This document shows, piece after piece, positions 45,456 to 53,419 of a DNA stretch of 64,000 bases. Each line of letters begins with the position of its first letter. Within the stretch, counting starts at the first letter, position 1. The notes beneath the pieces are model-generated. The model did not search any database. It saw only the letters and a program-made list of their open reading frames with translations, and was not told the DNA's origin. The stretch comes from CBDUEV01 sp965366365 (GTDB lineage Bacteria; Actinomycetota; Acidimicrobiia; Spongiisociales; JAENVV01). The stretch spans positions 68,303-132,302 of the forward strand of contig CBDUEV010000001.1 in assembly GCA_965366365.1 (NCBI GenBank), in the 5' to 3' direction. The translations under genes were made by a program, and so were the position numbers.

Positions 45456-46799
45456 ATGTCAGACCTCGGAGCGATCTTCAAAGCCTATGACATCCGTGGG
45501 CGGATCGACAACGGCGACCTCACCGAAGACGTGGCACGTCGGATCGGTGCCGCATTTGCGGTCTTCGCCGACGCGGATCGGATCGCGGTGGGTTGGGATT
45601 GTCGAGCATCCTCTCCCGGTTTGGCGGCAGCTTTCGGGGCAGGCGTGATCGGTCAGGGCGTCGACGTGCTCGAGCTCGGGCAGGCGACCACCCCCATGGT
45701 GTACTTCGTGGCGGGCGCCGTCGATTGTCCGGCCGCCATGATCACCGCCAGTCACAACCCACCGGAATACAACGGGATCAAACTCTGCCGGGCGGGCGCC
45801 GCCCCGATCGGGGAGGCAACCGGCCTCCGCGATGTCGAGCGGCTGGCTGCCCACCCACCCCCGCCGGCCGCCACCCCGGGCTCGATCACCGAGCACCAGG
45901 CATTGGGTCCGTACCTCGAGCACCTGTTCGGGATCGTGGACGCCTCCGCCATCGGTGCCATGAGGGTGGCGGTCGACGGCGGAAACGGAATGGCCGGCCT
46001 GGTGCTGCCCGACGTGTTCTCGAGACTCGAAGCCGAATTGCTGGGTTTGTATCTGGAGCCCAATGGCGCCTTCCCGAACCACCCGGCCAACCCCCTCGAC
46101 CCGGAGAATCTCGAGGATCTGTTGGCCCTCATGGACCGGGACAAGCCCGATCTGGGAGTCGCCTTCGACGGAGACGCCGACCGGGCGTTCTTCATCGACG
46201 AACTCGGCCGGCCCCTGTCGGGGAGTGTGACGACGGCGTTGATCGCACGTTGGTTCTTGGCCAGGGAGCCCGGGGCCAGCATCGTCTACAACCTGATCAG
46301 TTCCCGTGCCGTGCCGGAGATCATCACCCAACAGGGTGGGAAGCCGATCCGGACCCGCGTCGGCCATTCCTTCATCAAAGGGGTGATGGCGGACACGGAC
46401 GCAGCCTTCGGGGGTGAGCATTCGGGTCACTACTACTTCCGGGACAACTACCGTGCCGACTCAGGGGTGCTGGCGATGCTCATCGTCATGCAGCTCATGG
46501 CGGAGTCGGGCAAACCCCTCTCGGTTCTGCGGGCCGAGGTTGATCCGTACTTCTCATCCGGCGAGCTGAACTCTCGCGTGCCCGACCCTCCCCGCGCCAT
46601 CGCCGCCGTCGCGGCGGCCTTCGAGGACGGGCGGCAAGATTTCCTCGACGGCCTCACGGTGTCGTGGCCAGACCGATGGTTCAACGTACGGGCCTCGAAC
46701 ACCGAGCCGTTGCTCCGTGTCAACGTCGAAGCCGAGACCGAAGAAGCCATGCTTCGCTTGAAGGCCGAGATCTTCGACGTGATCGCCGGGGCAGACTGA
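45456..46799 (+). CDS. manB: phosphomannomutase/phosphoglucomutase
   Basis: 447 residues of the alpha-D-phosphohexomutase family: KAYDIRGRIDNGD at the N-terminus, phosphoserine loop TASHNPPEYNGIK (Ser about 94), metal loop FDGDADRAF, sugar loop GGEHSGHYYFRD, and C-terminal NVRASNTEPLLRVN. It interconverts mannose-6-P and mannose-1-P for GDP-mannose. The Trm112-like gene follows directly with no gap. Neighbouring ahcY and DUF3499 match the Mtb context I recall. Confidence 0.9.
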   Translation: MSDLGAIFKAYDIRGRIDNGDLTEDVARRIGAAFAVFADADRIAVGWDCRASSPGLAAAFGAGVIGQGVDVLELGQATTPMVYFVAGAVDCPAAMITASHNPPEYNGIKLCRAGAAPIGEATGLRDVERLAAHPPPPAATPGSITEHQALGPYLEHLFGIVDASAIGAMRVAVDGGNGMAGLVLPDVFSRLEAELLGLYLEPNGAFPNHPANPLDPENLEDLLALMDRDKPDLGVAFDGDADRAFFIDELGRPLSGSVTTALIARWFLAREPGASIVYNLISSRAVPEIITQQGGKPIRTRVGHSFIKGVMADTDAAFGGEHSGHYYFRDNYRADSGVLAMLIVMQLMAESGKPLSVLRAEVDPYFSSGELNSRVPDPPRAIAAVAAAFEDGRQDFLDGLTVSWPDRWFNVRASNTEPLLRVNVEAETEEAMLRLKAEIFDVIAGAD

Positions 46800-46994
46800 A
46801 TGTCCCTCATCGATGCGACCCTGGCGGGGCTCCTCGTCTGTCCGCGGTGCCGAGGCGACCTCGACGAGATCGCCGCCGATTCGGCGCTACGCTGCGGCGC
46901 TTGCCGGCTTCGCTTCGCGGTGACGGACGGCGTGCCCAACATGATCCTCAAAGATGCGACCGAAGACCCGGTCGACGAAGACCGGAAAGGCTGA
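46800..46994 (+). CDS. Trm112-like small zinc-ribbon protein
   Basis: 64 residues: LAGLLVCPRCRGDLDE, then LRCGACRLRFAVTDGVPNM, the two CxxC pairs and the GVPNM of Trm112/DUF343 proteins. In eukaryotes and archaea Trm112 activates methyltransferases; the bacterial role is unclear. The ATG follows the manB stop with no gap, and ahcY starts 4 bp after it. A methyltransferase link with ahcY is an inference. Confidence 0.8.
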   Translation: MSLIDATLAGLLVCPRCRGDLDEIAADSALRCGACRLRFAVTDGVPNMILKDATEDPVDEDRKG

Positions 46995-46998
46995 CCAC

Positions 46999-48246
46999 AT
47001 GGACTACGACATCGCAGACCCCTCGCTTGCCGAGGGCGGAGCCCGCCGCATCGAATGGGCGGGCCGGCGGATGCCGGTACTCGCCAGCCTCAGGGAGAGA
47101 TTCCTCGCCGAGCGCCCCCTGGAAGGCAAGACCATCGCGGCCTGCCTGCACGTCACCGCCGAGACGGCGAATTTGATGCTGGCCCTCCGCGACGGGGGAG
47201 CGCGCCCTCTCCTGTGCGCCTCCAACCCCCTCTCCACCCAAGACGACGTGGCCGCGGCATTGGTCGCGGACGGAATCCCCGTCTACGCCATCCGAGGCGA
47301 GGATGACGACATCTACTATCAGCACATCAACGCGGTGCTGGATTTCGAGCCGGACATCACGATGGACGACGGCGCCGACCTCGCCACATTGCTCCACACG
47401 GACCGGACCGAGCTCACCCCCCTCGGGTCGACCGAGGAGACCACCACCGGTGTCATTCGCCTGCGAGCCATGGCCAAGGACGGAACGCTCCGGCTGCCTG
47501 TGGTGGCGGTGAACGACTCGGCAACGAAGCACCTTTTCGACAACCGCTACGGCACGGGCCAATCCTGCATGGACGGGATCATGCGCGCCACCAACGTGCT
47601 TCTCTCCGGCGCCACCGTCGTGGTGGTCGGGTTTGGTGACTGCGGACGTGGGGTCGCCTCCCGGGCACACGGCCTCGGCGCCAAGATCGTTGTGGTCGAA
47701 GTGGATGCAGTCCGGGCGCTCGAGGCCGCCATGGAAGGGCATCAAGTGATGACCGCTGACGATGCTGCCGCCGTGGGGGACGTGTTCGTCACGGTCACCG
47801 GCAACAAGCACGTGCTGCGCGGGCGGCATTTCGAACGCATGAAAGACGGGGCGATTCTCTCCAACGCTGGGCACTTCGACATCGAACTCGATCTGGCGAC
47901 CCTCGCGGAGATGGCTACCGAGAAACGTCCTGTGCGCGACAACCTCGAGGAGTACGTGCTCGAAGACGGACGCCGAATCCTGGTCGCCGCCGAGGGGCGC
48001 CTCGTTAATCTGGGCGCGGCCGAAGGTCACCCAGCCGACGTCATGGATATGAGCTTCTCGAATCAGGCCATGGCGGCAGAATGGTTGATTGCCAACGCCG
48101 GCCAGCTGGAGCCTGCCATCTATACGCTCGACCCGGCTATCGATTTCGACGTGGCTGCCATCAAGCTGGCCAGTCTGGGCGGGGGTCTGGAGAAGCTCAC
48201 AGACGAGCAGCGCGCCTACCTGGCTTCATGGAGCGAGGGTACCTAG
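46999..48246 (+). CDS. ahcY: S-adenosylhomocysteine hydrolase
   Basis: 415 residues, similar in length to the archaeal-type enzyme and shorter than the typical bacterial one (about 470). LHVTAETANLMLALRDGG, SNPLSTQDDVAAAL, VNDSATKHLFDNRYGTGQ (active-site Lys) and the NAD motif VVGFGDCGRGVASRA are present. It hydrolyses SAH to adenosine and homocysteine. The ATG has GGAAAGG about 9 nt upstream. No SAH riboswitch is visible upstream. It ends 82 bp before the comF-like gene. Confidence 0.93.
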   Translation: MDYDIADPSLAEGGARRIEWAGRRMPVLASLRERFLAERPLEGKTIAACLHVTAETANLMLALRDGGARPLLCASNPLSTQDDVAAALVADGIPVYAIRGEDDDIYYQHINAVLDFEPDITMDDGADLATLLHTDRTELTPLGSTEETTTGVIRLRAMAKDGTLRLPVVAVNDSATKHLFDNRYGTGQSCMDGIMRATNVLLSGATVVVVGFGDCGRGVASRAHGLGAKIVVVEVDAVRALEAAMEGHQVMTADDAAAVGDVFVTVTGNKHVLRGRHFERMKDGAILSNAGHFDIELDLATLAEMATEKRPVRDNLEEYVLEDGRRILVAAEGRLVNLGAAEGHPADVMDMSFSNQAMAAEWLIANAGQLEPAIYTLDPAIDFDVAAIKLASLGGGLEKLTDEQRAYLASWSEGT

Positions 48247-48328
48247 CGTCCAACGAACAAAGGTGACGCGGTCGGCTGGAGGGCACCGCCTCACCGAATC
48301 TGTCGGGGTCGTTGCATACGTTGGTGAG

Positions 48329-48913
48329 ATGTGGTGTGCAGCGTGTGGATCCCCTGGATCGGAGTCGCCCTGCCGAACCTGTGCTCGGCGACTTCACCCG
48401 GCGCCCGATCGGAGAGTCGGTCCCCCCGACCGAGCCGGTCTGGCGGTTCGCGCCGCCTATCTGCACGAGGGGGCGGCGCGGTCGCTCGTCCACGAGCTGA
48501 AATATCGAGGGTCCCGTCGAGCCGGGCGAGTCCTCGCCGCCGCCATGGCCGAGCATCTGCAGCATGTCGACGTGCTCGTTCCCATCCCTCGCGCCTGGGC
48601 TCGACGATGGAAGTACGGCGTGGATCAGGCGGCCGTGCTTGCGGAGGAGGTGGCCGTGTTGACCGGCGTCCACGTGGCTCGTGGACTCCTGCCTCCCGTG
48701 TGGCAGCCGCCCCATGCCGGGACAGCGCGCCGAGGTCGGGTACCGGTTGCGTTTCGGGCACGACGATCGGCTCCCGAGGGGCGGATCGCTCTGATCGACG
48801 ATGTGGTCACGACCGGCTCGACCCTATGGTCGGCGGCTCTCGCCCTCGGTTTCAGAGCCCACCTTGCCGTAGTAGCAACATCGGCAGACAAAGTGACTAG
48901 TCTCTCCCAATAA
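48329..48913 (+). CDS. ComF-family phosphoribosyltransferase-like protein
   Basis: 194 residues: an N-terminal CAACGSPGSESPCRTC zinc-finger, the typical AYLHEGAARSLVHELKYRG block, PIPRAWARRWKYGVDQA and the PRPP motif IALIDDVVTTGSTL. ComF homologues are implicated in DNA uptake or competence; in non-competent actinobacteria the function is unknown. The ATG lies 6 nt after TACGTT, another leaderless-type start; GGTGAG could also act as a ribosome binding site. Seven bp separate it from hpf. Confidence 0.85.
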   Translation: MWCAACGSPGSESPCRTCARRLHPAPDRRVGPPDRAGLAVRAAYLHEGAARSLVHELKYRGSRRAGRVLAAAMAEHLQHVDVLVPIPRAWARRWKYGVDQAAVLAEEVAVLTGVHVARGLLPPVWQPPHAGTARRGRVPVAFRARRSAPEGRIALIDDVVTTGSTLWSAALALGFRAHLAVVATSADKVTSLSQ

Positions 48914-48920
48914 TACGTCG

Positions 48921-49493
48921 ATGGAGGTCGCCGGAGTGGAAGTCCGACTGCACACTCGCCAAACGCAGCTCGATGGGCGTTTTCGCGAAACCGCCGAGCA
49001 GAAGGTGAGCCATGCGGCGCGCCTTTTCGAGAACATAGCGTTCGCTGATGTAGAGGTGTCTGAGGAGCAGAACCCGCGCCTCGCTCCGGAAAAGTACCGA
49101 GTGGAGATCACCACCTCGGCTGCCGGTCAACTGGTCCGCGTCGAATCGGCGGGTCCGACCCTCGACAGCGCTCTGGATTTTGCGGTGGACCGGTTCGAGC
49201 GGCAGCTGCGTCGCCTGAAGGATCGGCTGGTGAAACGATCCAGGCAGCCGAAAGCGAAACCTACCCTCGGTCCTGCAGAAGAGCTTTTGGAGAGCGACTC
49301 GGATGCCGATGATGATTTCGTGATAGTGCGCACCAAGCAGTTTGTGATGAAACCAATGACGCCCGAGGAAGCCGTTCTCCAGCTGGAGATGCTGGGGCAC
49401 AACTTCTTTCTCTTCGACAATGGGGAGACCGGGCTGACCAGCGTCATCTACGCCCGGCGCGACGGTTCCTACGGCTTGATCGAGCCGGCATGA
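48921..49493 (+). CDS. hpf: long-form ribosome hibernation promoting factor
   Basis: 190 residues: an N-terminal S30AE domain (VRLHTRQTQLDGRFRETAEQ, VDRFERQLRRLKDRL) and a C-terminal dimerisation domain (IVRTKQFVMKPMTPEEAVLQ). The long form dimerises 70S ribosomes into 100S in stationary phase. It is the first gene of a tightly coupled set; the response-regulator gene overlaps by 4 bp. The repeated GTGACTAGT motif lies 20-31 bp before the ATG, inside the end of the comF-like gene. Confidence 0.93.
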   Translation: MEVAGVEVRLHTRQTQLDGRFRETAEQKVSHAARLFENIAFADVEVSEEQNPRLAPEKYRVEITTSAAGQLVRVESAGPTLDSALDFAVDRFERQLRRLKDRLVKRSRQPKAKPTLGPAEELLESDSDADDDFVIVRTKQFVMKPMTPEEAVLQLEMLGHNFFLFDNGETGLTSVIYARRDGSYGLIEPA

Positions 49494-50140
49494 CCACGAT
49501 CCTTGTCGTCGACGACGCCGTACTTTTTCAGGCCGGCCTGACGGCTGCGTTACGGGGCGCCGGCTATGACGTCGTCGGGGAGGCTCAGGATGCCATGTCG
49601 GCCGTGGCGATGGCCACGGATCTCAAGCCAGACGTGGTCATGCTGGATGTGCTCATGCCCGGAATGTCGGGGCTCGAGGTGGTCGACAAGATCATCTCGG
49701 GCAGTCCGACATCCAAAGTCCTTCTCCTGACGGCCAGCGAATCCGACGAAGACCTGCTGGCCGCCATCAAGGCGGGCGCGCGGGGGTACGTGGTGAAGAC
49801 CACCGCCCTCTCCGAGCTCGTGGCGGCGATCGAGTCGGTCGAGCAAGGGGGCGCAGTCGTCTCGCCCGATATGCTCGGCAAGCTGTTCGACACAGTTCGG
49901 CAACTCCTCAAACATCGGGAGATCATCGGCAGTAGAAAGCCGAGCCTGACCGGTCGCGAGATCGAAGTTCTCCAGTTCGTCGCCCAAGGCCTCACCAGCC
50001 GCGAAATCGGCGACAAGCTCTACATCTCGGAGAACACCGTCAAGAACCACGTGAGAAACATCTTGGACAAGCTCGGCCTGCACAGCCGGGGCGAGGCCGT
50101 GATGTACGCATTGCGTGAAGAACTGATCACGATCGACTGA
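49490..50140 (+). CDS. NarL/FixJ-type response regulator
   Basis: 216 residues: REC domain with acidic pair VVDDA at residues 8-9, phospho-acceptor Asp53 (VVMLDVLMPG), switch Thr near 81 (LLLTASE) and Lys near 101, and a C-terminal LuxR/GerE HTH (LTGREIEVLQFVAQGLTSRE). It would activate genes when phosphorylated. ATG overlaps the hpf stop (ATGA). The last base of its stop is the first base of the HEAT gene start. No histidine kinase lies next to it. Confidence 0.9.
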   Translation: MTTILVVDDAVLFQAGLTAALRGAGYDVVGEAQDAMSAVAMATDLKPDVVMLDVLMPGMSGLEVVDKIISGSPTSKVLLLTASESDEDLLAAIKAGARGYVVKTTALSELVAAIESVEQGGAVVSPDMLGKLFDTVRQLLKHREIIGSRKPSLTGREIEVLQFVAQGLTSREIGDKLYISENTVKNHVRNILDKLGLHSRGEAVMYALREELITID

Positions 50141-52038
50141 TGAACCGGCCGGCCTCCAACCTCCCCTCGTCCGCCATTGAGGCGCTCGGTACCGCCTGGA
50201 CGGTCTATAGCCTCTATCCGGATCCCGAGCACCAGCCGGCGTTTCGGCGGGCCATCGAGGCCCTGCGGGAGGTGGCCTCCCAACCTCTGGCCTTCGAGAT
50301 CGATGTGGCGGGGTTCCGGCACGAGGGCGAGCCGGTCCTGACTGATCGGGAAGGTGCCGACCGGCTGGCCAAACGGTGCTATCTCCACAACGTGGAAGCT
50401 CTGGCGATCAATCAGCCTCCGTCGGAAGGGGACGTGGCGCGCCTCTTCTCGGCCCTCGCCAAAGAGGAAAACACCACCCAGGCCTCGGGTGGGGTGGAAG
50501 GCGCACTCCGCCGTGACGGCGTCACGTGTTTTGCCGTGGCGCAAAGGGCCCTGCTGCGAACCGCCGCCAAAGAAGACCTGGTCGATCGCAACCCGGCTGT
50601 GCAAGAGGTGCTCGACCGGGCGATCGACCCGGCCGCTTTCGCCGAAGCCTTGATGGCGGAGGCGGACGGGGATCCAGAGCGCCTGGCCACCTTGTTCTAC
50701 TCCAAATACCACGAGGTGCTCGGTGAGGTCACCACCTCCGACGTCACCGGCCGGGAGGGCGTGGTTCAAGCGTTCGTCGAGGCCTTCTTCTACGTCGACG
50801 AACGCGGCCAGCTGGAGGTGTTCACCACCTTCTTGGGCGAAGCCGATCCCGACAATCGAACCTTCATCGATCAGTTTGCCGGACATGAGCTCGCCCAGCT
50901 CGCCCCCCGCCTCGATTCCCAGGGCTTGGCGCTGCTTCTCGACTATGCGCGTGTGGCGACCGATCACGCCGATCACCGGCCGGCGGAGCTGCTGGGCATC
51001 CTCCGCAACCCCGAAGCCCTCCAATCGATGCGCGAAGTTGCCGCCGCCAAGGTCCAAGAGCGGCTCAGCGACCTCACCGAGGCTGCCCAACACGGAGAAC
51101 AGTTCCTGTTGAGGGTGAAAGACCAGTTCCCCGATCCTGCCCGCTACTTCTACGACTCCCTCGAGGTATTCAGAGGGCTTCTGGCGGTGGAGCAGCGCGA
51201 CGACAGGTTTGCCCGTCTCATGCGGATCTGGGTCGGAAAGGTGGCCGATTCGGTGCGGCGGCGGCAGTTCCGACGCGCCGAGCTATGGCTGCGCGCTGGG
51301 ACCTCGAAACCCACCTACCCGTCGGATCGGGCAGGCGAGGTCGAAGATGCCCTCAGCCAGATCGCCTCGCGCGACGTCCTGTCCATCGTGGTGGAGGCGG
51401 CCACAGACTCCGAGGACGTGTCCGAGCCCTCGGCCCGGCTGATGAAGGCTCTGGGGCCACGAGCCGTCAACGTGCTCATCGATCTGCTCGCGGAAGAGGA
51501 GCATCGGGGCAGGCGGCGGACCCTGATCGATCTGCTCACGCAGGTGGCAGCCGCCAATCCGGCTCCACTGGTTGCCCGGCTCAACGACGATCGTTGGTAC
51601 CTCGTCAGGAACATCTTGACGGTCCTCCGCCAAACCGGCACCGTGACCTCGGCCAGCGCCATCGTCCAGGCGGCGGCCCACGACGACCCGCGGGTGCGGA
51701 TCGAGGCCCTGCGAGCCCTCGCTGCCACCGGCGACACGGGTGTCGCCTACCTGGAGAGAGCATTCTCCGACTCGAATGAGAAGGTTCGGCAGACGGCTGT
51801 CGGCCTGCTTGGAGCGCATCGGACCGCGGTGGGTGAAGCGGCCCTCATCAAGGGGTTGGAGAACCGGCGGCTCGGCACCGAAGACAAGTCCCGCATCGTC
51901 TCGGCTCTCAGCTCATACGATTCGGCGGCGAGTCGGCAGATTCTCGCCGGCCTCGCTTCCAAGAGGTTCGCATGGTCGGCGTCCACACGGGCATTGAGGG
52001 CGGCGGCCAAAGCGGCGATGCGAGAAGGAGCGTCATGA
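50140..52038 (+). CDS. HEAT-repeat protein with N-terminal module shared with the HD-GYP neighbour
   Basis: 632 residues. The N-terminal ~110 residues (LYPDPEHQPAFRRAIEALRE, then AKRCYLHNVEALAINQPPSE) match the pattern of the HD-GYP protein encoded next. A long alpha-helical middle follows, and residues 430-630 form HEAT/ARM-like repeats with RTLIDLLTQVAAANPA and DDPRVRIEALRALAATGD. These usually mediate protein binding. It overlaps the regulator gene by 1 bp and the HD-GYP gene by 4 bp, so all are co-translated. Scaffold role is inference. Confidence 0.8.
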   Translation: MNRPASNLPSSAIEALGTAWTVYSLYPDPEHQPAFRRAIEALREVASQPLAFEIDVAGFRHEGEPVLTDREGADRLAKRCYLHNVEALAINQPPSEGDVARLFSALAKEENTTQASGGVEGALRRDGVTCFAVAQRALLRTAAKEDLVDRNPAVQEVLDRAIDPAAFAEALMAEADGDPERLATLFYSKYHEVLGEVTTSDVTGREGVVQAFVEAFFYVDERGQLEVFTTFLGEADPDNRTFIDQFAGHELAQLAPRLDSQGLALLLDYARVATDHADHRPAELLGILRNPEALQSMREVAAAKVQERLSDLTEAAQHGEQFLLRVKDQFPDPARYFYDSLEVFRGLLAVEQRDDRFARLMRIWVGKVADSVRRRQFRRAELWLRAGTSKPTYPSDRAGEVEDALSQIASRDVLSIVVEAATDSEDVSEPSARLMKALGPRAVNVLIDLLAEEEHRGRRRTLIDLLTQVAAANPAPLVARLNDDRWYLVRNILTVLRQTGTVTSASAIVQAAAHDDPRVRIEALRALAATGDTGVAYLERAFSDSNEKVRQTAVGLLGAHRTAVGEAALIKGLENRRLGTEDKSRIVSALSSYDSAASRQILAGLASKRFAWSASTRALRAAAKAAMREGAS

Positions 52039-53369
52039 CCGAACCGTCCATGCGGACCCTACTCAACTACCTCAGGGCCGTCACTCGCCAGCTCGCGCTC
52101 TACCCGGACGATCATCCCGCCCTGCTCGATACGCTCGAACGCGGGACGGCGGCGGCCAACGCCGTGGCGGGTGATGACGAGATCGCCATCACCCTGCTGG
52201 GTGACTCGTTGTACCTGGATCGGCAGATCCTTCCCCACACATCGCTGGAATTCAATGGGCTGCTTCGCGACATGCAGGTCCGAGGAGTCGAGTCGATCAC
52301 CCTTCGACCGACGGTCTCCCGGGGAGACTTCCGGGACCTTGCGGCGTTCGTGGGTTCGCTTTCCCATGACGTCCCGGCCGAAGGCACCATCCGGCTCAAC
52401 GAGCGGCCGTTCTCACGTACGGAGCTCGAAGCCGACGAATCCTTCGGCGGACTACGACGCTCCTACGCGCGGTCGCTCGACGTCCTGAGGGGGGTGTCGC
52501 TGGCGCTGGAGGCGGACGAGGGATTCGACCTGTCGGGCGCGACGTGGGTGGTGGAGCAGCTGGTAGAACAGACCTTGGCCGAACCGGCCGCCTCGGTTCT
52601 GCTTTCGACGATGAAGAGTCACGACGAGTACACGTTCTATCACTCTGTCAACGTCTGCATTCTTTCGATCGCCCTGGCCCGGCTGGTGGGTCTGCCCGAC
52701 GACGAGCTCAAGCTCCTGGCCGTGGGTTCGCTCCTCCACGACATCGGCAAGGTGAGGGTGTCGGCCGCCACGCTCCAGTTCCCCGGACGGCTCGACAAGG
52801 ACCAGTGGACCGAGATCAAGCAGCACCCGCAGGAAGGAGCGGCCGCCATCCTGGCCGCCGCCGCCCCCGGCCAGGAGATCGCTGCGGTGGTCGCCTTCGA
52901 GCACCACGCCCGTTTCGACGGGCAAGGCTATCCGCCCCTGGTCTACTCCCGCCCTGCCCACTTCTTCAGTCGGTTGGTCTCCACGGCTGATACCTACGAC
53001 GCGCTGACGACGCGGCGTTCCTACCGCAGGGCGGAAACGCCCAACAGGGCGCTTCGAGTGCTCCTGCAAGGGGCCGGGACGATGTACGACCCAGAGTTGG
53101 TCCAGGCCTTCATCAAGATGGTGGGCGTGTATCCCATCGGCTCGCTCCTGGAGCTCGACGGTGGCGAGGTGGCCCTCGTCACCGCCACCAACCCGGAGCC
53201 GTCCGAGCTCCCCGGGGTGGTGTTGGTGAGGGGCTCCGACGGAAAACTCATCGACGACCCCCAGCCGATCACACTCGGAGGACGCGATATCGTCGACCAG
53301 CTCTCCCCGGAAAGGGCGGGAATCGAGCCGGCGGCCCTCATCGAACATGTCGGCATCGACGACGTGTGA
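52035..53369 (+). CDS. HD-GYP domain phosphodiesterase
   Basis: 444 residues. N-terminal ~130 residues share the LYPD-HPAL-type module with the HEAT protein. An HD-GYP domain occupies about 185-345: HSVNVCILSIALA, HDIGK (235-239) and HHARFDGQGYP (290-300), all motif residues present, so hydrolysis of c-di-GMP is likely. A C-terminal beta domain follows. ATG overlaps the HEAT gene's stop (ATGA). It closes the hpf-regulator-HEAT operon. Confidence 0.88.
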   Translation: MTEPSMRTLLNYLRAVTRQLALYPDDHPALLDTLERGTAAANAVAGDDEIAITLLGDSLYLDRQILPHTSLEFNGLLRDMQVRGVESITLRPTVSRGDFRDLAAFVGSLSHDVPAEGTIRLNERPFSRTELEADESFGGLRRSYARSLDVLRGVSLALEADEGFDLSGATWVVEQLVEQTLAEPAASVLLSTMKSHDEYTFYHSVNVCILSIALARLVGLPDDELKLLAVGSLLHDIGKVRVSAATLQFPGRLDKDQWTEIKQHPQEGAAAILAAAAPGQEIAAVVAFEHHARFDGQGYPPLVYSRPAHFFSRLVSTADTYDALTTRRSYRRAETPNRALRVLLQGAGTMYDPELVQAFIKMVGVYPIGSLLELDGGEVALVTATNPEPSELPGVVLVRGSDGKLIDDPQPITLGGRDIVDQLSPERAGIEPAALIEHVGIDDV

Positions 53370-53419
53370 TCGACCCGGGTGCACGGGAAACTCACCAGCA
53401 CGGATAAGATGGTCGTCTC

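Noticed and set aside
48247..48328. SAH or other riboswitch near ahcY
   Set aside because: The region upstream of ahcY is coding (Trm112-like gene, 4-bp gap) and no aptamer pattern is visible after it.
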